Shown one piece after another: positions 41,044-50,400 of a stretch of 64,000 nucleotides of DNA (position 1 is the stretch's first letter; every line of letters begins with the position of its first letter). The position numbers were made by a program, and so were the translations under genes. The stretch covers positions 372,001-436,000 of the forward strand of contig NZ_FNYS01000001.1 of the NCBI RefSeq assembly GCF_900109075.1, in the 5' to 3' direction. This DNA is from Myroides marinus. Lineage in GTDB: Bacteria > Bacteroidota > Bacteroidia > Flavobacteriales > Flavobacteriaceae. The notes under the pieces are model-generated. The model did no database searches and was not told where the DNA came from. It saw nothing but the letters and a program-made list of their open reading frames with translations.

Positions 41044-42483
41044 ATGAAAAAAATATTAGTTGCCAACCGTGGCGAGATAGCTGTACGTATTATGACTACA
41101 GCTAAAAAAATGGGCATAAAGACAGTTGCTGTATACTCGACAGTGGACCGAAATGCTCCTCACGTAAGAATGGCTGATGAAGCAGTTTGTATTGGTGAAG
41201 CTCCTTCTAATCAGTCCTATTTATTAGGGGATAAAATATTAGAAGTAGCTAAATCACTGAATGTTGATGGTATTCACCCTGGATACGGATTCTTAAGTGA
41301 AAACTCTAACTTCGCTTTAGCTTGTGCTAATGCTGGTATTACTTTTATAGGACCAGATACTCACGCTATCGAAGTAATGGGTAATAAACTAGCTGCTAAA
41401 GATACTGTAAAGGCATACGATATCCCTATGGTGCCAGGTCTAGACGAAGCGATCACAGATATAGCTAAAGCTAAACAGGTTGCTAAAGAGATTGGCTTCC
41501 CTATTCTTATCAAAGCTGCTGCAGGTGGTGGTGGTAAAGGGATGCGTATCGTAGAAAAAGAAGAAGAATTTGAAAATCAAATGCAACGTGCTACTTCTGA
41601 AGCTACAAATGCTTTCGGAGATGGTTCTGTATTTATCGAAAAATATATAGGTTCGCCTAGACATATTGAGATTCAGGTATTAGCGGACAAGCATGGTAAT
41701 GTGGTTCACTTATTCGAAAGAGAATGTAGTATACAACGTCGCCACCAAAAGGTAATAGAAGAAGCTCCTTCTGCTGTATTAACTCCTGAAGTACGTAAAG
41801 CTATGGGAGAAGCAGCTATTAAAGTGGCTAAATCTTGTGCTTATGTTGGTGCAGGTACTGTTGAATTCTTAATTGACGAAAATCTTAATTTCTATTTCTT
41901 AGAGATGAATACTCGTCTACAAGTAGAACACCCTGTAACAGAATTAATTACTGGTCTTGATTTAGTAGAAATGCAAATCAAAGTAGCTCGTGGAGAGAAA
42001 CTTCCATTCACTCAAGAAGATTTAGAGATTAAAGGACACGCTATGGAACTTCGTATCTATGCAGAAGACCCTTTAAATGATTTCTTACCAAGTGTGGGTA
42101 ATTTAGAGATCTATCAATTACCAGTAGGTGAAGGTATTCGTGTTGACAATGGTATAGAAGAAGGTATGGATGTACCTATCTACTATGACCCAATGTTAGC
42201 CAAGTTAATCACTTATGGTAAAACTCGTGAAGAGGCTATAGAAGTAATGATAGAAGCTATCAAACAATACAAAGTAAAAGGTATTAGTACGACATTGCCA
42301 TTTGGTAAGTTCGTAATGGAGCACAATGCTTTCAGAGAAGGACATTTTGACACGAACTTCGTGAAGAAATTCTACAATGCTGATCTAATCAAAGAAGAGT
42401 ATAAAGATGAAGCTGAGATAGCGGCATACATTGCCCTACAAATGTACTTAGAAGACCAAAAACAACTTCGATTACCAAACTAA
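41044..42483 (+). CDS. Biotin carboxylase subunit
   Basis: The 479-aa ATP-grasp enzyme carboxylates biotin with bicarbonate and ATP. Seen: N-terminal 'KILVANRGEIAVRIMTTAKKMGI', ATP-grasp glycine loop 'AAAGGGGKGMRIVE', 'IEEAPSAVLTPEVR' and the active-site region 'EMNTRLQVEHPVTE'. AccC-like, about 30 residues longer than E. coli AccC, typical of dedicated acyl-CoA carboxylase operons. Confidence 0.93.
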   Translation: MKKILVANRGEIAVRIMTTAKKMGIKTVAVYSTVDRNAPHVRMADEAVCIGEAPSNQSYLLGDKILEVAKSLNVDGIHPGYGFLSENSNFALACANAGITFIGPDTHAIEVMGNKLAAKDTVKAYDIPMVPGLDEAITDIAKAKQVAKEIGFPILIKAAAGGGGKGMRIVEKEEEFENQMQRATSEATNAFGDGSVFIEKYIGSPRHIEIQVLADKHGNVVHLFERECSIQRRHQKVIEEAPSAVLTPEVRKAMGEAAIKVAKSCAYVGAGTVEFLIDENLNFYFLEMNTRLQVEHPVTELITGLDLVEMQIKVARGEKLPFTQEDLEIKGHAMELRIYAEDPLNDFLPSVGNLEIYQLPVGEGIRVDNGIEEGMDVPIYYDPMLAKLITYGKTREEAIEVMIEAIKQYKVKGISTTLPFGKFVMEHNAFREGHFDTNFVKKFYNADLIKEEYKDEAEIAAYIALQMYLEDQKQLRLPN

Positions 42484-42489
42484 GAACCT

Positions 42490-44031
42490 ATGAATCCGAA
42501 AATAAATAAATTACAAGAAATACAAGCTCAAGCTAAATTAGGTGGAGGGCAAAAAAGAATAGATACGCAACACAGCAAAGGGAAACTAACTGCTCGTGAA
42601 CGTGTAGAATATCTACTAGACGAAGGTTCATTCGAAGAGATAGGTATGTTAGTGACTCACCGTACTACAGACTTCGGTATGGATAAAGAAGTTTATCATG
42701 GAGATGGTGTAGTTACAGGATATGGAACGATCAATGGCCGTTTAGTATATGTGTTTGCACAAGACTTTACTGTATTCGGAGGAGCATTATCTGAGACTCA
42801 TGCAGAGAAGATCTGTAAAGTAATGGATATGGCTCTTAAGATGGGAGCACCTATGATCGGTCTTAATGATTCTGGAGGAGCACGTATTCAAGAAGGTGTT
42901 CGTTCTTTAGGTGGATATGCAGATATCTTTTATCGCAACGTACAAGCTTCTGGTGTAATACCTCAACTATCAGCTATTATGGGGCCATGTGCTGGAGGTG
43001 CAGTATACTCTCCTGCTATGACTGACTTCACGATGATGGTAGAAGGGTCAAGTTATATGTTCGTAACTGGTCCTAACGTTGTAAAAACAGTAACAAATGA
43101 AGAGGTAACTTCAGAAGAATTAGGTGGAGCAAGCACACACTCTACTAAATCTGGTGTAGCTCATACTACTTCTCCTAATGATGTTGCATGTCTAGAAGAT
43201 GTAAAAACACTTCTATCTTATATGCCCCAAAACAATATGGAAAAACCTCTAGACCTTCCATATACTGTAAGTGAAGAATATAGATATGAATTAGATGAGA
43301 TAGTACCCGAAAGTTCTAACAAACCTTACGATATGAAAGATGTAATCGGACATATCATAGACGAGGATTCTTTCTTTGAAATACACAAAGACTACGCAGA
43401 AAACATCGTAGTAGGTTTTGCTAGACTTGGAGGTAAGAGCGTTGGTATTGTTGCAAATAATCCTATGTTCTTAGCAGGATGTCTAGATGTAAACAGTTCT
43501 ATTAAGGCAGCTCGTTTTACGCGTTTCTGTGATGCCTTCAATATTCCTTTATTAGTATTAGTAGATGTACCTGGATTCTTACCTGGTACAGATCAGGAGT
43601 GGAATGGTATCATAGTACATGGTGCTAAATTACTATATGCTCTAAGTGAAGCTACTGTTCCTAAAGTAACAGTGATTACACGTAAAGCGTACGGAGGTGC
43701 TTATGATGTAATGAACTCTAAACACATTGGAGCTGATATGAACTTCGCTTGGCCAAATGCAGAGATTGCCGTAATGGGAGCTAAAGGAGCGAGTGAGATT
43801 ATCTTTAAGAAAGAAATATCTGAGGCAGCAGATCCTGCAGCTAAACTAGCAGAAAAAGAAGCAGAATATGCTGATAAATTTGCTACTCCATACAGAGCCG
43901 CTCAACGTGGATTTATAGATGAAGTTATTCTTCCTAATGAGACACGTAGAAAGCTTATCAAAGCCTTCTCTATGTTAGAAAACAAAGAGGTCAATATGCC
44001 AAACAGAAAACACGGTAATATTCCTCTATAA
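42490..44031 (+). CDS. Acyl-CoA carboxylase carboxyltransferase (propionyl-CoA carboxylase beta-like)
   Basis: The 513-aa crotonase-superfamily carboxyltransferase transfers CO2 from carboxybiotin to an acyl-CoA. Seen: '[22 protein letters not shown]', '[23 protein letters not shown]', '[13 protein letters not shown]' (N-terminal half) and '[17 protein letters not shown]', '[10 protein letters not shown]' (C-terminal half), the PccB-type layout. In Bacteroidota such operons usually act on propionyl-CoA; substrate choice is inferred. A terminator ends the operon. Confidence 0.9.
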   Translation: MNPKINKLQEIQAQAKLGGGQKRIDTQHSKGKLTARERVEYLLDEGSFEEIGMLVTHRTTDFGMDKEVYHGDGVVTGYGTINGRLVYVFAQDFTVFGGALSETHAEKICKVMDMALKMGAPMIGLNDSGGARIQEGVRSLGGYADIFYRNVQASGVIPQLSAIMGPCAGGAVYSPAMTDFTMMVEGSSYMFVTGPNVVKTVTNEEVTSEELGGASTHSTKSGVAHTTSPNDVACLEDVKTLLSYMPQNNMEKPLDLPYTVSEEYRYELDEIVPESSNKPYDMKDVIGHIIDEDSFFEIHKDYAENIVVGFARLGGKSVGIVANNPMFLAGCLDVNSSIKAARFTRFCDAFNIPLLVLVDVPGFLPGTDQEWNGIIVHGAKLLYALSEATVPKVTVITRKAYGGAYDVMNSKHIGADMNFAWPNAEIAVMGAKGASEIIFKKEISEAADPAAKLAEKEAEYADKFATPYRAAQRGFIDEVILPNETRRKLIKAFSMLENKEVNMPNRKHGNIPL

Positions 44032-44037
44032 AATATG

Positions 44038-44072
44038 AAAAGCCTCTAAAGTGAATTCACTTAGAGGCTTTT
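44038..44072 (+). terminator. Terminator of the carboxylase operon
   Basis: AAAAGCCTCTAA.GTGAA / TTCAC.TAGAGGCTTTT, an almost perfect long stem. Confidence 0.9.
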
Positions 44073-44155
44073 GTCTTTAATAGCAAAAGAATTAAACTGC
44101 TATACTATTTATCTTACTGCGTATTTATTTTTATAATTATTTGTTAAATAAAACT

Positions 44156-44163
44156 TATATTTG
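44156..44163 (+). promoter_or_regulatory. -7 element of the DUF4190-like gene
   Basis: TATATTTG, 22 bases before the ATG. Confidence 0.55.
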
Positions 44164-44185
44164 AATCAATAAAAACCACAATACT

Positions 44186-44806
44186 ATGGAAGATAATAAA
44201 GATTTAGAAGGCAAAAAAGAAGTTCAAAACACAGAAAACACGCCTCCACCAATACCAAACACTGAAGAAACTAATGAAGGACATTCTATTGTAGACAAAG
44301 TAACTTCAACAATTAAAGAAACTGTTGAAGATATCAAAGAAGAAGCTACAGAGTTAAAACAAGACATTGTAGAGCCTGCTATAGAGTCTGTCAAAGAAAA
44401 TGTAGTAGAGCCAGTAGTGGAAGCTGTTAAAGAAAACATAGTTGAACCAGTAAAAGAAACTGTAGAGGAAATTAAGCAAGAGATAAAAGAAGAGTTTAAT
44501 ACTCCTCCTCCAACTCAATCTCCTTACCAGAATTATAATCAACCAACGTATAATCAGCCTCCAATACAAGAAAAAAACGGTATTGGATTAGCAGGATTTA
44601 TCTTATCTATTGTTGCTTTTGTACTTTTTTGGATTCCTATTATTAATGGTATCTGTTGGTTATTAGGATTAATCCTTTCTATAGTTGGTATGTTTAAAAG
44701 ACCAAAAGGATTTGCTATCGCTGGTTTAGTAATCTCACTAATTGGTATTGTTTTCTTTATTTTAGCAATTACACTCTTTGCTACTGCAGCAATTTTGAGC
44801 AACTAG
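44186..44806 (+). CDS. DUF4190-like membrane protein with N-terminal acidic repeat
   Basis: The 206-aa protein has a long charged region (about residues 35-110) with repeats on the theme VEPVxExVKENxVEP, helical and amphipathic, then a Pro/Tyr/Gln-rich linker and two hydrophobic segments with a Gly-rich turn ('GLAGFILSIVAFVLF', 'GLVISLIGIVFFIL') as in the DUF4190 domain. The charged part faces the cytoplasm or periplasm; orientation is uncertain. Function unknown. Own promoter and terminator. Confidence 0.75.
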   Translation: MEDNKDLEGKKEVQNTENTPPPIPNTEETNEGHSIVDKVTSTIKETVEDIKEEATELKQDIVEPAIESVKENVVEPVVEAVKENIVEPVKETVEEIKQEIKEEFNTPPPTQSPYQNYNQPTYNQPPIQEKNGIGLAGFILSIVAFVLFWIPIINGICWLLGLILSIVGMFKRPKGFAIAGLVISLIGIVFFILAITLFATAAILSN

Positions 44807-44836
44807 TACCATATAAATATACTTATTAGAAACAAT

Positions 44837-44875
44837 AAAGGCTGTCTATCAACATAGACAGCCTTTATTATTTTT
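44837..44875 (+). terminator. Terminator of the DUF4190-like gene
   Basis: AAAGGCTGTCTAT (44837-44849) pairs with ATAGACAGCCTTT (44854-44866); then a T-rich tract. Confidence 0.9.
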
Positions 44876-44900
44876 TGTATTTTGCACTAAAATAATATCA

Positions 44901-45602
44901 ATGCGAACACTAGAAGAATTAATCAATACAGAAGACCCTGGACTAGCTGTGGTGAAAGAATGGATACAAGATGCCATATGTCCTGTCGAGATACTACCTC
45001 AACACAGTAGACAAATCGCAGAGGAAGCTCTACTACAGTTACAAATAACTACGCGTTCTCCACTAGGCGCTATTGTATATGAGACTGGTGGGTTATTGAT
45101 AGATAACGGCTGGATAAGAGTTTTAGGTGGAGGTTTTAAAGAGGAGGAGAATATCTTAACCTCAGCATTAGAATGGAATACAAACAAAACAATAGACAAT
45201 GAAGGAAATTCAAAAGGTTATTATATTGTAGCGATTGATGTATTAGGAGGTTACTTCTGCATTAATTCTGGTGGCTTAGGTTCTGACGCAGGAAGTATCT
45301 ATTACTTTGCTCCTGATACTTTAGATTTCGAAGCATTAGATATCAGCTATTCTGATATGCTACACTTCTTTATTACGGGTAACTTAGATCAGTTCTACCA
45401 AGACTTTAGATGGGATACATGGAAAGAAGACACAATTAATTTACGAATAAACCAATCCTTTCATATCTACCCTCCATTATGGACAAAAGAAGGAAAGAAT
45501 ATTAATTCTACGTCTATTACACCTGTAACATCAGAAGAAGTTTATACGGTTAATCACGACTTTAGAAACGGATTAGATAACATTGAAAACAAATATTTAT
45601 AA
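44901..45602 (+). CDS. DUF2625 family protein
   Basis: The 233-aa cytoplasmic protein matches the DUF2625 layout as I recall it: 'RTLEELINTEDPGLAVVKEWI', 'TTRSPLGAIVYETGGLLIDNGWIRVLGGG', and 'SYSDMLHFFITGNLDQFYQDFRW' in blocks. The family is found in many bacteria, often near SMI1/KNR4 proteins, and is thought to be immunity-like; biochemical role unknown. It overlaps the next gene by one base. Confidence 0.8.
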   Translation: MRTLEELINTEDPGLAVVKEWIQDAICPVEILPQHSRQIAEEALLQLQITTRSPLGAIVYETGGLLIDNGWIRVLGGGFKEEENILTSALEWNTNKTIDNEGNSKGYYIVAIDVLGGYFCINSGGLGSDAGSIYYFAPDTLDFEALDISYSDMLHFFITGNLDQFYQDFRWDTWKEDTINLRINQSFHIYPPLWTKEGKNINSTSITPVTSEEVYTVNHDFRNGLDNIENKYL

Positions 45603-46093
45603 TGAGCAAATTTGATCACTATACTGTAATACCGAATATCAATACAAACTCAGTAGAACTGTTCTTACCTACAGCCGAAGATATCAACAATTGTGAACAA
45701 CAATTAGGCTTTACTTTTGAAGAAGATTACAACACTTTTATGCTTCAATATGGTACAGGAATACTAGGAGGAACTTATATTCGTATCTACTCTCCTACTC
45801 GTATCACAAAAGGACAATCAGAATGGTTAGAGAGAGTTACTCAATACTACTTTTGGGAAGATGGTGAAGACATTTTAACGAAAGAACAAGTACTAGAAAG
45901 TATCTGTATAGGAGACACTCTTGATGGTGATGAAATTATCTTTTATCAAAATCAATACTATGTTCTGCCAAGATATGAAGAAAACATTTATGCCTTAGGA
46001 GCAACTTTAAATGATGCTATAGAGTGGTTATGTACAGCAGGTATATTGACAGAAGCTTTTGTTGAAAGAGAATTTGAGCCATTCAATGAATAA
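45602..46093 (+). CDS. SMI1/KNR4 family protein
   Basis: The 163-aa protein has the SMI1/KNR4 core: 'IPTAEDINNCEQQLGFTFEEDYNTFMLQYGTGIL'-type N-terminal helices and a Tyr/Trp-rich sheet. In bacteria this superfamily supplies many immunity proteins against polymorphic toxins. Its start overlaps the DUF2625 stop by one base. No toxin gene is adjacent, so it may be an orphan immunity gene. Confidence 0.8.
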   Translation: MSKFDHYTVIPNINTNSVELFLPTAEDINNCEQQLGFTFEEDYNTFMLQYGTGILGGTYIRIYSPTRITKGQSEWLERVTQYYFWEDGEDILTKEQVLESICIGDTLDGDEIIFYQNQYYVLPRYEENIYALGATLNDAIEWLCTAGILTEAFVEREFEPFNE

Positions 46094-46257
46094 CATCACA
46101 ACCCTATAGTTTAAATAGCACGATATTTGTAGTACAGAAAACATTCAAAAGGGACATCTTTTAGATTAAAACAATCATCTTTCTTTTATTTCATTCTATT
46201 TTGGCGTAAATTAGAGAGAAGAATCCTAATAATGAGATTAACGTTTAACCACACTAT

Positions 46258-46746
46258 ATGCAGAACAAAATACAACTCTTAGAAAAATACTTCGAAACCG
46301 AACTTTATGAAGACTTTCATTCCTTACAAAGCGACCTAGTTATTTGGGTAGACTGGAGTGACTATGATGATGCTATAGTTGAGTACATAGAGAAATGCCT
46401 TCTGACTGGTCATCTAACTGCGTCTATAGAAGATCAACCTAATGATCAACTTCTATTAAAGGTTATCTATGACAGCAAAGAATACACACATATTATAGTG
46501 GATCGAGATGATACTATTATCTGGTTAAACAGTATTCTAATGCCTGACTATGAGATTCGCTTCTGCAAGATATCGGATGGTTCTGATACCTTAGCTTTCT
46601 TACCTTTAACTAGAGAGCATTGGCATCAACTAGAAACTATTTATACTTTAGATAAGATAAATAGTCACTTTGAGGCAATCAACAGCGATTCAGTATTCTT
46701 TAATAAAGAATATGACTTTGATGAAGATTTCTTCTTAGAAGACTAA
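46258..46746 (+). CDS. Unknown acidic protein, immunity-like
   Basis: The 162-aa protein is strongly acidic (C-terminus 'FNKEYDFDEDFFLED') with a conserved-looking block 'PDYEIRFCKISDGSDTLAFLPLTREHW'. I recall similar hypothetical proteins in other Gram-negatives but no defined function. It is third in a row of small immunity-like genes, with its own upstream gap (164 bases) and a terminator. Confidence 0.65.
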   Translation: MQNKIQLLEKYFETELYEDFHSLQSDLVIWVDWSDYDDAIVEYIEKCLLTGHLTASIEDQPNDQLLLKVIYDSKEYTHIIVDRDDTIIWLNSILMPDYEIRFCKISDGSDTLAFLPLTREHWHQLETIYTLDKINSHFEAINSDSVFFNKEYDFDEDFFLED

Positions 46747-46762
46747 TTAATAACATATAAAG

Positions 46763-46788
46763 AACACCTATTGACTAGGTGTTTTTTA
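46763..46788 (+). terminator. Terminator after the immunity-like genes
   Basis: AACACCTA / TAGGTGTTTTTT with a 4-base loop. Confidence 0.85.
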
Positions 46789-46890
46789 TGCTCTAGAATA
46801 TTTTATTAGATTTTTATTAGAAGTACGTAGTATATTTACTTTGAATAAATACAAATTACTACCTTGCAGCATAATTCTACAAAGAATTAA

Positions 46891-46898
46891 TAACTTTG
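46891..46898 (+). promoter_or_regulatory. -7 element of the metal efflux operon
   Basis: TAACTTTG followed by the GTG start at 46929. It excludes an earlier TTG start at 46896. Confidence 0.55.
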
Positions 46899-46928
46899 TA
46901 CTACTTAATTAATAAACAATCAATTAAA

Positions 46929-47309
46929 GTGAGAAGCAAGATTGCCTTATTTTTAATGACGCTATTCTTAATTTCGACAACTGAACTAGGCCAGGTGTTG
47001 AAGTTTCCGCTATTGGTTGAACATTACATTGAGCACACATCACATAATCCTGAATTAACACTTTGGGGATTCTTACAAATACACTATAGCGAAAGTCATA
47101 AAGAAGAAGGAGATCCTATGGATGAGAAACTTCCTTTCGTTACTCACACACATTTTATAAGTATAGTAGCTATCGTAGCTCCTACACCTATTCTAAAAAT
47201 TGAACGTATTAAGTTTAATACGCTTGATAATAAAATACATGCTTTCAATGAAGATCAAATTGAAAGCAACTACCTATCTTCTATTTGGCAACCGCCGAAG
47301 TATTGTTAA
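46929..47309 (+). CDS. Small His-rich secreted protein heading the metal efflux operon
   Basis: The 126-aa product has an N-terminal hydrophobic segment (signal peptide or anchor, MRSKIALFLMTLFLIS). Its mature part is rich in His: HYIEHTSH, QIHYSESHKEEGD and THTHF. Position at the head of the RND operon suggests a periplasmic metal-binding helper. No domain is recognised. I start at GTG 46929 because the frame further upstream reads through the promoter. Confidence 0.65.
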   Translation: MRSKIALFLMTLFLISTTELGQVLKFPLLVEHYIEHTSHNPELTLWGFLQIHYSESHKEEGDPMDEKLPFVTHTHFISIVAIVAPTPILKIERIKFNTLDNKIHAFNEDQIESNYLSSIWQPPKYC

Positions 47310-47408
47310 TACCTAATATCGAGTAATAGTCTATTGTTCATACTGTATCAGTTATGAACAAATAATCTATGTAATCCACACAATATTAACGTATTAACAG
47401 AATAAATC

Positions 47409-50400
47409 ATGTTAAACAAAATAATTGAGTTTTCTGTAAAGAATAAACTCATCATTGGGCTATTTGTATTAGCTCTAATCGGTGTTGGTATATACCAGAC
47501 AACGAAACTTCCTATTGATGCTGTACCAGACATCACAGATAACCAAGTACAAGTAATCACAGTAGCTCCTTCTTATGGAGCCACAGATATAGAACGATTA
47601 GTAACTTTTCCAATAGAGCAGGCTAACAGCAATATTCCAGGTATTAAAAATATGCGAAGCTTCTCTCGCTTTGGTCTTTCTTTAGTAACTATTGTCTTTG
47701 AAGAAGACGTCGATGTTTATTGGGCAAGACAACAAGTAAGTGAACGTCTTAACCAAATAAAAGCTGATATTCCACAAGACATTGGACAACCAGAGCTCGG
47801 CCCTATTTCTACAGGACTAGGTGAAATATACCAATACGTAGTAAGACCTCTTGATGGCTATGAAAACAAATATGATCTAACAGAGTTACGCTCTATCCAA
47901 GATTGGGTAGTACGTCGTCAGCTACTATCTGTAAAAGGAGTTGCTGAAGTAAGTAGTTTTGGAGGAAAGCTAAAACAGTATGAAATAGCTGTAAACGCAA
48001 ACAAATTAGACGCTTATGGCATTACTATCAATGATGTATTTACAGCACTAGAAAACAATAACGAAAACACAGGAGGTGCATATATTGAGAAAGGCCCAAC
48101 TGTATTATACATTCGCACAGAAGGGTTAGTAGGCACTATCGAAGATATAGAAAATATAGCTGTTACTTCTAGAAACACAGAAGTACCTCTACTTGTCCGA
48201 GATGTAGCTAAAGTACAGATAGGACACGCTACCCGCTACGGAGCAATGACTTTTAACGATAAAGGAGAAGTATCCGGAGCTGTAGTAATGATGCTTAAAG
48301 GTGAAAACAGTAATGACGTAATCAAAGACGTCAAACTAAAAGTAGCCGAAATACAAAAGACTTTACCAGAAGGAGTAGTAATAGAACCATTCCTTGACCG
48401 TACTAAAATGGTTAACAATGCCATCGGTACAGTAGAGCGAAACTTAACAGAAGGAGCATTAATTGTAGTATTTGTATTAGTCCTATTCTTAGGAAATATG
48501 AGAGCAGGTCTACTTGTTGCTTCTATCATTCCACTGGCTATGTTATTTGCCATCTGTATGATGAACCTATTCGGAGTAAGTGGTAACTTAATGAGTTTAG
48601 GAGCCCTTGACTTTGGTCTTATCATTGATGGAGCAGTTATTATCGTAGAAGCTGTCCTCCACCAGTTCTCCCATAATGCGAGGTACAAGTCAATGAATAA
48701 ACTATCACAAGATGATATGAACAAGACTGTAGTCCACTCAGCATCTAAGATGATGAACAGTGCTGTATTTGGTCAGATTATTATTCTTATTGTATATATT
48801 CCTATCCTAACCCTAGAAGGTATCGAAGGTAAGATGTTTAAACCAATGGCACAGACAGTTGCTTTTGCACTATTAGGGGCATTCATCTTATCCCTAACGT
48901 ACGTACCGATGATGAGTTCATTGATTATGAGTCGCAAAGTAACTCATAAGCCCAACTTATCAGAGCGTATTATGAATCGTGTAGAAGCTTTTTATCAACA
49001 TTGCCTTCTAAAAGTATTGTCTATACCGAAGATTATCTATTCAGTAGTTGCTGTCCTTTTTATCTCTGCATTATACATTCTATCAACTTTAGGAGGAGAG
49101 TTTATCCCTTCATTAGAAGAAGGAGATTTCGCAGTAGAGACCAGAGTACTTACTGGAAGTAACCTTACCACCACAATAGAAAGTACTCAAAAGACTGCCC
49201 ATATTCTAAAGACTCGTTTCCCTGAAGTAGAGAAAGTAGTAACTAAGATAGGTAGTGCAGAGGTACCTACAGATCCTATGCCTATGGATGCCAGTGATAT
49301 GATGGTAATCCTAAAAGACAAGAGTGAATGGACCTCAGCTGAAACCTTTCCAGAACTGGCAGAGAAGATGACTAAAGAGCTAGAGGAAGTACCTGGAGTA
49401 ACTGTTGGTTTTCAGTTCCCTGTACAGATGCGTTTCAACGAATTAATGACAGGTGCGAGACAAGATGTTGTAGTAAAAGTATTTGGTGAAAACCTAGACA
49501 CTTTAGCAAACGTTGCGGGTAAGATTGGCAATATCGCTAATACAGTAAAAGGAGCTATCAATCTATATGTAGAACCAGTAACGGGTATGCCTCAGTTAAT
49601 GATAGAGTACAACAGACCAGCTATTGCACGTTATAAGCTATCAATCTCTGAGATAAACAGAATTGTCAATTCATCACTTGCAGGACAGAGTACAGGTATG
49701 GTTTATGAAGGCGAAAGACGCTTTGATATGGTTGTTCGTATGGACGAAACTAATCGTAAGAATCTATCTGATATCCAGAACCTACTAATCTCAACGCCTC
49801 TAGGAACACAAGTACCCCTAAACCAGTTGGCTACTATTGAAATAAAAGAAGGGCCTAATCAAATCCAACGTGAAAATGCACAACGTAGAATCTTCGTAGG
49901 TTTTAACGTAAAAGATAGAGACGTACAGAGTATTGTAGAAGAACTACAAAACAAAATAGAGACTCAGATCAAACTACCTACAGGATATCAAATAACTTAT
50001 GGAGGACAATTCGAAAACTTAAACGAAGCTAAAGCACGCCTTGCTATTGCAGTACCTTTAGCCTTAGTGCTTATCTTCTTATTGCTATTCTTCGCCTTTA
50101 GAGATATTAGAGAATGTTTAATGATATTCACAGCCATTCCTCTATCTATCATAGGTGGAGTATTCTTACTTGCATTAAGAGGAATGCCTTTTAGTATAAG
50201 CGCAGGTGTTGGTTTTATTGCCTTATTTGGGGTAGCAGTTTTAAACGGTATTGTACTAATTGCCGAATTCAACAGAATACATAAATCAGGAATTAAGAAT
50301 ATGCCACTTATCGTCGTTAGAGGTGCTACCTCACGTTTGCGTCCGGTACTAATGACTGCTTGTGTTGCGTCATTTGGTTTCTTACCTATGGCATTGAGTA

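Noticed and set aside
44224..44569. Two minus-strand frames opposite the DUF4190-like gene
   Set aside because: They are antisense shadows produced by the repetitive GAA/AAA codons of the real gene.
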